From Taklimakanibacter lacteus (GTDB lineage Bacteria; Pseudomonadota; Alphaproteobacteria; Rhizobiales; Aestuariivirgaceae), in NCBI GenBank assembly GCA_003576695.1, contig QOZQ01000005.1, positions 248,001 to 312,000 of the forward strand: DNA of 64,000 nucleotides, written 5' to 3'. Both the position numbers and the translations under genes were made by a program. The notes under the pieces were generated by a model. That model was not told the origin of the DNA and ran no database searches. It saw only the letters and a program-made list of their open reading frames with translations. This document shows positions 33,896 to 42,962 of this stretch, one piece after another (position 1 is the stretch's first letter; each line of letters opens with the position of its first letter).

Positions 33896-35215
33896 ATGAG
33901 CAGCTTGGCCAGAAGGGCATGGGTCGCCGATGCGGTGGAGGACTATGTCGCGGACATAGCCAGCTGGACCTCCGACCAGGCGGCCGGGACCATCGACGAG
34001 CGTATCCATGCGCTGGTGAGCGAGAACCGGCATATCCATGAGCGCGACTGCGTCAATCTCAATCCCGCCGCCAATGTGATGAATCCGCGGGCCGAGGCCC
34101 TTCTGGCGCAGGGCCTGAGCTCGCGGCCGTCGCTCGGCTATCCGTCGCAGAAATATGAGATGGGTCTCGAGGCGGTCGAGAAGATCGAGGTCATCACGGC
34201 GGCGCTCGCGGCCGAGATCTTCCAGGCGCGGTATGCGGAGATCCGCGTCGGCTCGGGCGCGCTCGCCAATCTCTATGCCTTCATGGCGACGACGAAGCCC
34301 GGCGATGACGTCATCGTGCCGCCCGCTTCCATTGGCGGCCATGTCACCCACCAAAGCGCGGGTGCCGCCGGACTCTATGGCCTCACCATCCACGAGGCGC
34401 CGGTCGAGCCTGAGCTCTATGGTGTCGATATCGAAAAGCTCGCGCACATGGCGCGGCGCATCCGGCCGAAGCTGATCACGCTCGGCGGCAGCCTCAATCT
34501 CCTGCCCTGGAACGTGAAAGCGGTGCGCGCCATCGCCGATGAAGTGGGAGCCCGGATCCTGTTCGATGCCGCCCATCTATGCGGCATGATCGCCGGCGGC
34601 ACCTGGCCCAATCCGCTGCGCGAGGGCGCCGATCTCATGACCATGAGCACCTATAAAAGCCTTGGCGGCCCGGCTGGCGGACTCGTCGTCACCAATGACA
34701 GCGGGCTCGCCGAGCGCCTCGACCATATCGCCTTTCCCGGCCTCACCGCCAATTTCGACGTGGCGAAATCGGCGGCGCTCGCCATCACGCTGCTCGACTG
34801 GCGGGAATTCGGCACAGACTATGCCCGCATGATGGTCGATACCGCTGCGGCGCTCGCCGATGCGCTCGCGAGGCTTGGAGTGCCGGTTTTCAGGACATCG
34901 CAGGGCTTCACGCAATCGCATCAATTCGCGCTGCGTGCCCGTGGCTTCGGCGGCGGCCAGGCGGTTTCGGCGAAGCTGCGTGAGGCGAATATCCTTGCCT
35001 GCGGCATCGGCCTGCCGGAGGCGCCGGTCGAAGGCGACATGAACGGCCTCAGATTCGGAACACCGGAAATCGTGCGTTGGGGCATGCGGCCGGAACATAT
35101 GCCGGAACTCGCTGGGCTGATCGCCGAGGCGCTCTCGGCCAATGATGCGGCAAGCCTCGCGCCGCGCGTGGCGTCTTTCCGGATGCGTTTCGACAAGCTG
35201 GCTTTCGTGCGTTAG
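33896..35215 (+). CDS. Serine hydroxymethyltransferase-like PLP enzyme
   Basis: The product is about 439 residues and matches the SHMT fold throughout: LVSENRHIHERDCVNLNPAA near residue 40, LGYPSQKYEMG near 80, FQARYAEIRVGSGALANLYA near 105, RILFDAAHLCGMIAGG near 222, and the PLP lysine in MTMSTYKSLGGPAGGLVV near 250. In housekeeping SHMT this lysine lies in TTTTHKTLRGPRGG, so His before Lys is replaced by Tyr and the following Arg is missing. This suggests a side-branch enzyme such as an aldolase or an alpha-methylserine-type transferase. Its 3' end overlaps the convergent M20 gene by four bases. A TTG just before the ATG is a weaker start. Confidence 0.85.
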   Translation: MSSLARRAWVADAVEDYVADIASWTSDQAAGTIDERIHALVSENRHIHERDCVNLNPAANVMNPRAEALLAQGLSSRPSLGYPSQKYEMGLEAVEKIEVITAALAAEIFQARYAEIRVGSGALANLYAFMATTKPGDDVIVPPASIGGHVTHQSAGAAGLYGLTIHEAPVEPELYGVDIEKLAHMARRIRPKLITLGGSLNLLPWNVKAVRAIADEVGARILFDAAHLCGMIAGGTWPNPLREGADLMTMSTYKSLGGPAGGLVVTNDSGLAERLDHIAFPGLTANFDVAKSAALAITLLDWREFGTDYARMMVDTAAALADALARLGVPVFRTSQGFTQSHQFALRARGFGGGQAVSAKLREANILACGIGLPEAPVEGDMNGLRFGTPEIVRWGMRPEHMPELAGLIAEALSANDAASLAPRVASFRMRFDKLAFVR

Positions 35216-36447
35216 GACGACGCCAGGCGTCTCACCACATCGAGAAGCACATTGGCGCCGGCGACGAGATCCGTCTCGGGCGTGAATTCCTTCGGGTTGT
35301 GACTGATGCCGCCAATGCTCGGCACGAAAATCATCGCCGAGGGCGCAATGCGCGCGATCATCTGCGCATCATGGCCGGCGCCGGAGGTCATGCGCCGGCA
35401 GCTGAGACCGCGCGTTTCGGCGGCCGCTTCGATGCGCGCAACCAGATCCCGGTCGAAAACCACCGGCTCGAAACGGGCGAGACGCTCGGCTGAAATGACG
35501 ACACCCGTTTCGGCCGCAAGTGCCGCAAGATAATCGGCAAGCGCCTGCTCCTCGGCTTTCAGGCGCACTTCGTCGGGGTCGCGCAGATCGACCGTGAAGA
35601 TCGCCCGCGCGGGGATGACATTGATGGCGTTAGGCTCGAAGGCGATGGTGCCGACCGTCGCCACGGTTCCGGATCGCGAGGCCGCCGCGCGGCCCTGCAG
35701 GAAGGTGATGACGCGCGCCGCGGCGTGGCCCGCATCCTGGCGCAGCGCCATCGGCGTCGTGCCGGCGTGATTGGCAACACCTTCGATGGTGACCCGCTGC
35801 CAGGAAATGCCCTGGAGATTCTCGACAGCGCCAATGGCGACGCCTTCACGCTCGAGCACCGGCCCCTGCTCGATATGGAGCTCTAGATAGGCTTCGGGCT
35901 GGAGAAAGCCCGGCTCTTCGCGCCCGGCATAGCCAATATGCGCGAGCTCTTCGCCGAGCCTGATGCCGTCCGTGTCCCTGACGGCCAGAGCGTCATCGGC
36001 GCCGAGCCCTCCGGCATGGACGAGAGATCCCATCATGTCGGGCGCGAAGCGAACGCCCTCCTCATTGGTGAAGGCCGCGACGACGATGGGCTGCCTCGGC
36101 ACGAAGCCCGCCTCCTTCAGGGTTTCGACGACTTCGAGCCCCGCCAGGACGCCATAGCAGCCGTCGAAGATGCCGGCATCGATCACCGTGTCGATATGGG
36201 AGCCCAGCATCAACGGCTTCGCTTCCGGCGCCTCGGCGTCGTTCCAAAGCGCGAAGATATTGCCGATGCGATCGATCTTCACCGCGAGTCCGGCATCCTT
36301 CGCCCAGGCAACGAACTTGTCGCGACCGAGCTTGTCTGCATCGGAAGCGGCAAGCCGGGTGAGCTTGCCGTCGGCCGTCCGGCCGAGCTCGCCCAATTCC
36401 CTGAGGCGGGCCAACAGGCGTTCGGGATCGATCGCGAGATTGGTCAC
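35212..36447 (-). CDS. M20-family Zn amidohydrolase (N-carbamoyl-L-amino acid hydrolase/allantoate amidohydrolase-like)
   Basis: This 411-residue protein has the family motifs in order: LMLGSHIDTVIDAGIFDGCY with two metal ligands near residue 80-95, AFTNEEGVRF near 127, LELHIEQGPVLE near 190 (substrate and metal), ANHAGTTPMALRQDAG near 228 and SIGGISHNPKEF near 380. Members cleave N-carbamoyl or ureido groups from amino acids, allantoate or beta-ureidopropionate. Its 5' end overlaps the M24 gene upstream by four bases, so these two form an operon convergent to the SHMT-like gene. A PuuE-like ring opener plus an AllC-like hydrolase in one locus suggests ureide breakdown. Confidence 0.92.
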   Translation of the reverse strand: MTNLAIDPERLLARLRELGELGRTADGKLTRLAASDADKLGRDKFVAWAKDAGLAVKIDRIGNIFALWNDAEAPEAKPLMLGSHIDTVIDAGIFDGCYGVLAGLEVVETLKEAGFVPRQPIVVAAFTNEEGVRFAPDMMGSLVHAGGLGADDALAVRDTDGIRLGEELAHIGYAGREEPGFLQPEAYLELHIEQGPVLEREGVAIGAVENLQGISWQRVTIEGVANHAGTTPMALRQDAGHAAARVITFLQGRAAASRSGTVATVGTIAFEPNAINVIPARAIFTVDLRDPDEVRLKAEEQALADYLAALAAETGVVISAERLARFEPVVFDRDLVARIEAAAETRGLSCRRMTSGAGHDAQMIARIAPSAMIFVPSIGGISHNPKEFTPETDLVAGANVLLDVVRRLASS

Positions 36448-37619
36448 CGGATCACCGGCAACTCACGCGGCGCGCGTTTGGTCAGGAGGCGCGGCCCATC
36501 CTTCGTCACCGCGATATTCTCTTCATGGACGATCATCTTGCCGGGCGCATATTCCATGCCGGGCTCGATGGTGAGGACCATATTCTCGACGATCAGCGTG
36601 CCGTCGCCCAGGCGATGCGAGGGCGGCTCGGTCAATTGCAGGCCGAGGCCGTGGCCGAGGCGGCCGACATTATTGCCGATGGCGCCCGCTGCATCGATGA
36701 TCTTCGCCATGGCGCGCCAGACATCATCGGTCTTCGCCCCCGGCACCGCGGCGGCGATGCCGGCCTCGGTCGCCTGCCACAAGGCCTCATGCACGCGATG
36801 GACCTCATCGGCGACCCGGCCCACCGCGTAGTTGCGGTCGAAATCGCAGAAATAGCCGTCAAAGGTCGATCCCGTGTCAATGAAGAGAATGTCGCCTTCC
36901 TCGATCGCGCGGTCATGCGGCCCGCAGACGATCTGCGCCACGCCGCCCGGCCCCGATATGGCCGGCAGGAAGGGCGTCGCATCGGCGCCGCGCCGGGCAA
37001 TATCGATGCGCAATTTGCGCACCACCTCGCGCTCGCTCTCGCCCATGGAAATCTGCGCTGGCAGCGCCGCATAGGCGTCACTGGCGAGCCCGCATATATA
37101 ATGTATGTGGTCGATCTCGGCCGGGGTCTTGACCATGCGGATTTCCCAGATGCAAGGCGAACCGTCTTCGATGGCGGAGCCCAGCCTTTGGCGCAATGTG
37201 AGAAAATCCGCGACCGGCATGCGCAAGGCCATTTCGCGGCCCATCTCGGCACCGACCCGGCCATGCTTGCGCTTCAGCCCGCCGATCGTCGCGGCGAGAA
37301 GCGAAAGGCCGTCATCCTCAGGCACGGGCGCCGGCCAGGTGCGGATATCCTTCACCCAAGTGAGCGCCATTTCGGGCGCGCCGATTTCCGGAATGACGGC
37401 GATCGGCGCTCCCTCCAGCGGCACGATGACGAACCAGGGGCGCGTCGGGCTTTCCCAGAACTGGGTGTCGAAGCCGGTGAAATAGCGGATATTGGGCGGC
37501 GCGGTCAGCAGAAGCGCATCGAAGCCATGTGCATCCATGATCTTCTGCGCGCGGAGCGTGCGGCGCTCGAATTCAGCCGGGGTGAAACCGCGTCGGGGGA
37601 TCTTCTGCTCGGTCGCCAC
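36444..37619 (-). CDS. M24-family hydrolase (Xaa-Pro peptidase/creatinase-like)
   Basis: The product is about 391 residues. The pita-bread metal site is complete: FIDTGSTFDGYFCDFDRNYA (two Asp) near residue 245, GHGLGLQLTEPPSH near 325, MVLTIEPGMEY near 348 and VHEENIAVT near 365. The N-terminal creatinase-like domain begins near residue 15 and includes ALLLTAPPNIRYFTGF. The chosen start is GTG with AAAGGA upstream. The frame stays open far upstream, but that extension is an antisense shadow of the ureohydrolase gene. Homologues include proline dipeptidases, creatinase and ectoine hydrolase. With intact metal ligands a peptidase-like hydrolysis is favoured over creatinase chemistry. Confidence 0.9.
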   Translation of the reverse strand: MATEQKIPRRGFTPAEFERRTLRAQKIMDAHGFDALLLTAPPNIRYFTGFDTQFWESPTRPWFVIVPLEGAPIAVIPEIGAPEMALTWVKDIRTWPAPVPEDDGLSLLAATIGGLKRKHGRVGAEMGREMALRMPVADFLTLRQRLGSAIEDGSPCIWEIRMVKTPAEIDHIHYICGLASDAYAALPAQISMGESEREVVRKLRIDIARRGADATPFLPAISGPGGVAQIVCGPHDRAIEEGDILFIDTGSTFDGYFCDFDRNYAVGRVADEVHRVHEALWQATEAGIAAAVPGAKTDDVWRAMAKIIDAAGAIGNNVGRLGHGLGLQLTEPPSHRLGDGTLIVENMVLTIEPGMEYAPGKMIVHEENIAVTKDGPRLLTKRAPRELPVIR

Positions 37620-37751
37620 TTCATGTCCTTTCGGTCTTGTCAGATATTCCTGGCTGCGCCATCCTTGCAAATATCCGCCTCCTTTCGCAGGGAAATCCGG
37701 CGAAAACCTCGCAAAAGCGAATAAGTTCTGCAGCAACTGGACCGGTCCCCC

Positions 37752-38714
37752 ATGAAAAACGATCCGCGCTTTCAGCCTTTCGACGCCAGCAAGACGCCAC
37801 GCTTCGCCGATATCGCGACATTCCTGCGCACGCCGCGTCATCCGATCGGCCCTGAAATCGATATCGCCATAGCGGGCGTTCCCTTCGACATGGGGGTCAA
37901 TTTCCGCTCCGGCGCCCGCCACGGCCCGGCCGCCATCCGCGAGGCCTCGCGCATCATCCGCCAGATCCACCCAACCAGCGGCATCGCGCCGTTCCGCCTG
38001 TGCAATGTCGCCGATGTCGGGGATGCGACCGTCAATGCGCTCGACCCCGCCGCCAGCATCGGCCTCATCGAGGCCTTCTTCCGCGAGGTTCACGGCGCCG
38101 GCGCAACGCCGATCGCCATTGGCGGCGATCATACGATCCCGCTCCCCATCCTGCGCGTCATCGCGCGCGACAATCCGGTCGGCGTCGTCCAGTTCGATTC
38201 GCATGCCGACACGCTCGATGAATTGCTGGGCACCAAGATCAATCACGCGACCACCTTCCGCCGCGGCGTCGAGGAAGGGCTGATCGATCCCAGGCGCACG
38301 ATCCAGATCGGCCTGCGCGGCAGCCGCTTCAGCGAGAATGACATCAAATGGGGCGCCGACGCCGGCTTCCGCATCATCACCATCGATGAATATGAGAAGA
38401 TCGGGCGCGACGCCGTCATCCGCGAGATCGACCGCGTCATCGGCAAGGGCCGGACCTATGTCACCTTCGACATAGACGGACTTGACGCCGCCTATGCGAT
38501 GGGTACCGGTGTGCCGGAAGTCGGCGGCTTCTCGGTGCGCGACGCGCAAGTGATGATCCGCTCGCTGCAAGGCAAGCACCTGGTCGGCGCCGATATCTGC
38601 GAGGTGGCGCCGGTCTTCGACCCGACCGGCCAGACGGCCCTCAATGCCGCCAATCTCCTGTTCGAGATGCTGTGCGTCATTGCCGACAGCCGGACCAATC
38701 ACGCCTCGAGATAG
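37752..38714 (+). CDS. Ureohydrolase (agmatinase family), copy 2
   Basis: This 320-residue protein has metal motifs AIGGDHTIPLPIL near residue 125, VVQFDSHADTLDEL near 147 and TFDIDGLDAAYAMGTGVPE near 240. The central motif has Ser between Asp and His (DSH), where copy 1 and most agmatinases have Ala (DAH), but all metal ligands are kept. It is divergent from the M24 gene across about 130 bases, and its 3' end overlaps the convergent glutamine-synthetase-like gene by 16 bases. Two clearly different ureohydrolases in one locus imply two guanidino intermediates or a hetero-oligomer. Confidence 0.92.
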   Translation: MKNDPRFQPFDASKTPRFADIATFLRTPRHPIGPEIDIAIAGVPFDMGVNFRSGARHGPAAIREASRIIRQIHPTSGIAPFRLCNVADVGDATVNALDPAASIGLIEAFFREVHGAGATPIAIGGDHTIPLPILRVIARDNPVGVVQFDSHADTLDELLGTKINHATTFRRGVEEGLIDPRRTIQIGLRGSRFSENDIKWGADAGFRIITIDEYEKIGRDAVIREIDRVIGKGRTYVTFDIDGLDAAYAMGTGVPEVGGFSVRDAQVMIRSLQGKHLVGADICEVAPVFDPTGQTALNAANLLFEMLCVIADSRTNHASR

Positions 38715-40042
38715 CGCTGCACCTCGGCCGCGCTCACCGCCTTGCGGAGGGCTGCGTCCTCGGCCTCGCACAGCGCCGCATAATGCTCGACGAAGGGCGC
38801 GCCGAACAGTTCGCGGGCCTTGGCGCTCTGCCGGAATGCCTTGGTCGCCGACAGGAGATCGAGCGGCAGGCGCTCGGCGCCTTGCGGAATCTCGTTGGGG
38901 CCGCCGGACGTGATGGGCGGGGCTTCAAGCTGGAGCTTGCGCGCGAGGCCATCGAGGCCTGAGCCCAGCATGGCGGCGATCGCCAGATGCGGGTTGAGGT
39001 CGCTGCCCGGCAGGCGCAATTCGAGGCGCGTCATGGCCTCGCTCTCGGCGGCAACCCGCACCGCGGCCGCGTAGTTATAAGGCGCCCAGCTCACCGTCTT
39101 CGGCGCCCAGCTTCCCGGCGCCAGACGGCGATAGGCATTCACCGTGTTGCCGATCAGCGGGAAGATCTCAGGCACCGTCGCGATGATGCCGGCAAGGAAG
39201 GATTTCGCCTCGGGCGAGAGGCCCTGCGCATCGGCGTGGTCGGCAAAGAGATTGCGGCCCGTCTTGCGCTCGACAAGCGACAGGCTGATATGGCCGCCAA
39301 TGCCGGGAAAGCCCGCACCCAGCAGCGACATGAAGGACGCCGTCATGCCGCGCCCGCGGCAGAAGGCCTTGGTGAACAGGCGGAAAAAGGCGGCATCATC
39401 GGCGGCGCGCATGGCCGGCTTGTGCTTCAACGTCGCTTCGAAGCAGCCAGGCCCCAATTCGACGCTGAGCGAGAAGAGGTCGATATCGCCGGCGGTGAGG
39501 CAAGCCTCGAGATCGCTGACGAAACCCGCATGGGTGGCCGCGGTCTGACCCGACCAGCAGCGATTGTCGGGTGCGAAGGGCACGAGATCGGCGAATTTCT
39601 TGGCCCGCAGCGACTCGGCTGTCTCATTGAGGACGATGAACTCGAACTCGGTCGCGACATGCGCGTCGAGACCCAATGCGTCAGCCCTGGCGACCTGGCT
39701 GGCGAGCACGTTGCGGGGATCTATGGGCGCCTGCGGACCAGCATAGAAGGCAACGAGCGCGGCCGCGTCCTTCTCGAAAGGATAGCGGCGCAGGGAGGCG
39801 GCATCGTAGGCGATCGCCTCGCTGCCATAGGGTCCGGGAAACATGATCTGTTCGGCCAGATCCCATTTCGGCAGGACATTAGCGAACAAGGCGGTCTCGG
39901 CCTGGCCCAGCAGTTCCTCCCGCCTGAGCCGCCGCTCGCGGAAAATGCCGGCATAATCGAACAGGCCAACATGGACGACATCGGCGTTCAGTGCTGCAAG
40001 GGCCTTGGCAAGCTCGGCCCGCAAGCCGGGTGGTCTCGACAT
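38699..40042 (-). CDS. Glutamine synthetase family protein (gamma-glutamyl-amide synthetase-like)
   Basis: The product is about 447 residues. It has an N-terminal beta-grasp region (HVGLFDYAGIFRERR), then the catalytic barrel: ATEFEFIVLNE near residue 140, SVELGPGCFEATLKHKPAMR near 195 (metal Glu residues), GGHISLSLVERKTG near 255, AYRRLAPGSWAPKTVSWAPY near 320 and LELRLPGSDLNPHLAIAAML near 355. The pattern matches PuuA/IpuC-type gamma-glutamyl-amine ligases rather than housekeeping GlnA. The ATG has GGGAG nine bases upstream; a GTG start 36 bases earlier is possible. Its gene product may mask an amine by gamma-glutamylation before oxidation. Confidence 0.9.
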   Translation of the reverse strand: MSRPPGLRAELAKALAALNADVVHVGLFDYAGIFRERRLRREELLGQAETALFANVLPKWDLAEQIMFPGPYGSEAIAYDAASLRRYPFEKDAAALVAFYAGPQAPIDPRNVLASQVARADALGLDAHVATEFEFIVLNETAESLRAKKFADLVPFAPDNRCWSGQTAATHAGFVSDLEACLTAGDIDLFSLSVELGPGCFEATLKHKPAMRAADDAAFFRLFTKAFCRGRGMTASFMSLLGAGFPGIGGHISLSLVERKTGRNLFADHADAQGLSPEAKSFLAGIIATVPEIFPLIGNTVNAYRRLAPGSWAPKTVSWAPYNYAAAVRVAAESEAMTRLELRLPGSDLNPHLAIAAMLGSGLDGLARKLQLEAPPITSGGPNEIPQGAERLPLDLLSATKAFRQSAKARELFGAPFVEHYAALCEAEDAALRKAVSAAEVQRYLEA

Positions 40043-40105
40043 CGGAAGCTTCTCCCACAGTGGCCTCAAGTTAAGCACAGGCGCGCGCGCCGGCGGAAGC
40101 CCTGC

Positions 40106-40711
40106 TCACAGAAGATCGATGAGCACCACAAGGACAAGCGCCACGGCCAGAGTCAGATTGATCAGCCGCGACGCCTTCGGGTCACGCAAGATACCGGTGA
40201 GGGCCGATCCGGCCAGCGCCCAGAGCGTGTGGATGGCGATGATGGCAAGGCTGAGGATCAGGCATTTGAGGGCGGCATCGATCACGGCATCCGCAGGAAC
40301 AAGCTTCGCCTTGGCATAGACCGCGCCGATGGCGAGATAGGCCTTGGGATTGGCGATGCCGAGCACCAGGCCCGCAAGCCAGCCGGGCACCGGTTGATCG
40401 CGCTGATCGGAGAGCGGCGGCGCTGTGGCGATCCGAAAGGCGAGATAAAGGATATAGAGCGAGGCCGCGATGGTGATCGGCAGAGCAAGCTGCGGCGAGG
40501 AGAAGAGCAAGGCCGAGGCGCCGAGCGCCATGGCGAGCAGGACGGCAATAGTGCCAAGATTGATGCCGATGAAATAGGAGAGCGAGCGCCGCAACCCATA
40601 GGCGGCCGATACCGCGGTTACGCTCAATGTGGTCGGCCCCGGACTGGCCATCAACGCCGCGGCCGAAAGCAGGAGCGCGATGAGGCCCGGGATGGAAATA
40701 TCCTGCAGCAC
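40106..40711 (-). CDS. LysE/RhtB family amino acid exporter
   Basis: This 201-residue membrane protein has six predicted hydrophobic segments and the family N-terminal motif AALMASPGPTTLSVTAVSAA followed by YGLRRSLSYFIGINLGT near residues 18-55, and GIANPKAYLAIG near 118. The start is GTG. LysE/RhtB proteins export amino acids or amino-acid-like metabolites. It lies between the ureide-like cluster and the dimethylformamidase-like cluster, on the same strand as both, with about 60 and 50 bases of separation. Confidence 0.9.
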   Translation of the reverse strand: MLQDISIPGLIALLLSAAALMASPGPTTLSVTAVSAAYGLRRSLSYFIGINLGTIAVLLAMALGASALLFSSPQLALPITIAASLYILYLAFRIATAPPLSDQRDQPVPGWLAGLVLGIANPKAYLAIGAVYAKAKLVPADAVIDAALKCLILSLAIIAIHTLWALAGSALTGILRDPKASRLINLTLAVALVLVVLIDLL

Positions 40712-40761
40712 ATTGCGAGACTAGCGCTCGCCCAAAGCGGGGTCTTGAACGATCGTGCATC

Positions 40762-42960
40762 TCAGCCTTGTCTATCAAACCGCTTCAGGACATTCAGGGT
40801 CATGCGCGAGACCTCATTGTCATAGAAGTTCCAGGCCATGGCGCCGGCCCAGGCGATGGAGCCGGTGGAGAAGACGGCGCCGCCGCCGTCGGTCTCGAAA
40901 TAGACGAGGTCGGAGCGGATCGCCTCGTTCTGGGTGCCCGACATATCGGGTGTCGGATCGAGCATGTCCTCGGGCGTCATCAGATATATGTCGGTATGCG
41001 ATCGCGAGCTGCCGAGAATGAGAGCCTGCGGCGGCGTCCCCAAAGTGAAATCGGCACGATCGATTTCCATGCCGGCGGCACCCTTTCCCGAAAGGCCAAA
41101 GGCGCCGAATTTGCGACCGGGGCTTCGATCGATGCCGGCAAAGATGAAATCGGCCCGCGGGTCGGAAGCGGCCTCGGTCAGCTCATAGGGCTCGGAAATA
41201 TCGAAGCCCTGCGAGCTCATGATGAGGCCGGTGAGATGCGTCGAAGGCCTGCCATTGCGCCGCCACAGCCCGCCATATTCGCCGGTGAAGGCGTGATGGA
41301 ACTGGCCCGGCCCCGGCTCCCATGGTCTTATCCCCGCTTCCGAGCGGCGGCATTCGATGACACCCGGATGCCTGTCGCTGAAGGAGATGCGCCAGTAGAA
41401 GCCGTTGCCGCCGAGATATATCAGCTTGCCACCGCGATCGACGAAGCCCTGCACGGCATCGAGCATTTCCAGCGAGTAGTATTCGGGATGGGTGCCGGTC
41501 AGCACCACATTATAGCGGCGCAGCAGCGACAGGCCCTCCCTGTGCAGGTCCTCATCGGTGATAACGTCACAATCGATACCGTGATGGTCGAGCCAGCCGG
41601 TGATATGGGTGTCGGCATTGAACTGCCAGATATTGGAGCCGAGGCCGCCCAGGAAGCCCTTCACCCCCGGCTGCAGGTCCAGCACCGGCCGGTTGCGCGA
41701 TGAATGGAAGACGCCGCTGCCATCGGCATGGACTTCATAGAAGGAAAAGCCGAGCTCAGGATGTTCCTGCAGGAAGGCATGATGGCGGTCGATCTCGACC
41801 AGCCGTCCCATGCCGACCTCGGTGCCCGGCACATCGAGGCCGAGCCGGTGATTGGCGTAAGCGAGATAGCTCGCCGTCGGCATGAGGAAGCAGACCGTGT
41901 TGCCGGTGGCGCCGTGGCGGGGCGGCCTGACCGCGAAGACGCAGTGATAGGCCTGCGTCTCATCATCGTCGGGCACGAGACGAATTGCATAGAGGCCGCT
42001 CCTCAGATCGGCGGGAAGCGTCACGGTGAAGTCGGTTACCCATCCGGCATCGGTCATGTCGTCAGCATGGAAGTGAATGGCCGAATAGAGCTCGCTCTGT
42101 CGGCGCCAATCCAGGCATTGGCCGGTCCAGCGCCACCCGGTCATGGCGCGGGCCGGACATTGCACGGTCACGCCGTGGAGCTGATGCGGCGAGGCGTCGA
42201 TGACATCGGTACCCTCCATGGCGCGTGAAAAATCCCAATGCGCGATGAGATCGGGGCTGCGGCTGAGCGTCTGCGGCAGCGCCAGGCGGGTCATGGCTTC
42301 AAGCGGTTCGAGGGGACGATCGAACAGGACAGGAGAATCGATCTTGCCGTCGAAGTGCCCCTCGCCCGGCGCCCGCGCGGCGATCATCACCGTGGTCATC
42401 TGGCCCTCTAACTTGCGCGGGGCAGCAGACGTCCGGCCGGTCTCCACGATGTGCCCGGCCGGAGACACTGCGCTGAGCTGCAGGGTCTTCGCTGCTTTGT
42501 CGCAGGAGACGACAAGCAGCGTCCATTGACCGCGGATAAGCGTTTCCTTGAGCGAGAGCTTCGTTTCACCGAGCCTGGCGCCGGGCCGGCCATTGCTGTC
42601 GATCAGGAGCTCCAGGCCGGGATTTGAAAGGAGGAAGATGGTGCGTTCGCCGCTCATGAGCGTGGGCTGGACCGGCACCGCCAGGGTGAAGCTCGCAAGA
42701 TCGGCCAGCACGTTGCCGCGATCTTCGATCCGCACATAAGAGCCCGGACGGATCGCTTGCCGGCGTGCCGGCCGCACGCCGCCCAGATCGAGCGTGACTG
42801 GTTCATCCTTGTAGCCCGGCCCCTGCGGGTGGCGATCACCCTGGATGACGCGGCGCAGATCGGCGCGATAGAAGCGCGCGCCATAGGATGAAGCCTTGAC
42901 CTCGATTACCTCGCCAGGCGCTGCGCTCAGTGTGTTGGTGTAGGCGATGAGTGAAAGCAT
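40762..42960 (-). CDS. N,N-dimethylformamidase large (beta) subunit-like protein
   Basis: The 732-residue product is close to the large subunit of N,N-dimethylformamidase (about 760). The N-terminal half is beta-rich with a LamG-like section (HFDGKIDSPVLFDRPLEPLE, then LIAHWDFS, residues about 100-300). The second half resembles a glutamine-amidotransferase-like fold: VCFLMPTASYLAYANHRL near residue 357, FYEVHADGSGVFHSSRNRP near 407, GTHPEYYSLEMLDAV near 489 and LGGNGFYWRIS near 516. Characterised DMFase holds one iron with Tyr, Tyr and Glu. Tyr368, Tyr408, His491 and Glu493 here have near-matching spacing (recalled, not aligned). It starts right after the small-subunit-like gene, with GAGG upstream. 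Confidence 0.85.
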   Translation of the reverse strand: MLSLIAYTNTLSAAPGEVIEVKASSYGARFYRADLRRVIQGDRHPQGPGYKDEPVTLDLGGVRPARRQAIRPGSYVRIEDRGNVLADLASFTLAVPVQPTLMSGERTIFLLSNPGLELLIDSNGRPGARLGETKLSLKETLIRGQWTLLVVSCDKAAKTLQLSAVSPAGHIVETGRTSAAPRKLEGQMTTVMIAARAPGEGHFDGKIDSPVLFDRPLEPLEAMTRLALPQTLSRSPDLIAHWDFSRAMEGTDVIDASPHQLHGVTVQCPARAMTGWRWTGQCLDWRRQSELYSAIHFHADDMTDAGWVTDFTVTLPADLRSGLYAIRLVPDDDETQAYHCVFAVRPPRHGATGNTVCFLMPTASYLAYANHRLGLDVPGTEVGMGRLVEIDRHHAFLQEHPELGFSFYEVHADGSGVFHSSRNRPVLDLQPGVKGFLGGLGSNIWQFNADTHITGWLDHHGIDCDVITDEDLHREGLSLLRRYNVVLTGTHPEYYSLEMLDAVQGFVDRGGKLIYLGGNGFYWRISFSDRHPGVIECRRSEAGIRPWEPGPGQFHHAFTGEYGGLWRRNGRPSTHLTGLIMSSQGFDISEPYELTEAASDPRADFIFAGIDRSPGRKFGAFGLSGKGAAGMEIDRADFTLGTPPQALILGSSRSHTDIYLMTPEDMLDPTPDMSGTQNEAIRSDLVYFETDGGGAVFSTGSIAWAGAMAWNFYDNEVSRMTLNVLKRFDRQG

Positions 42961-42962
42961 GG

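Noticed and set aside
37620-38771. N-terminal extension of the M24 hydrolase frame to about 775 codons
   Set aside because: The extension is antisense to ureohydrolase copy 2; the GTG start at 37619 has a good ribosome binding site and gives the normal family length.
35212-40042. Ectoine or creatine degradation pathway
   Set aside because: M24, M20 and transaminase families also occur in ectoine breakdown, but the M20 enzyme here is of the carbamoyl-hydrolase type, no DoeC/DoeD pair is adjacent, and two ureohydrolases do not fit.
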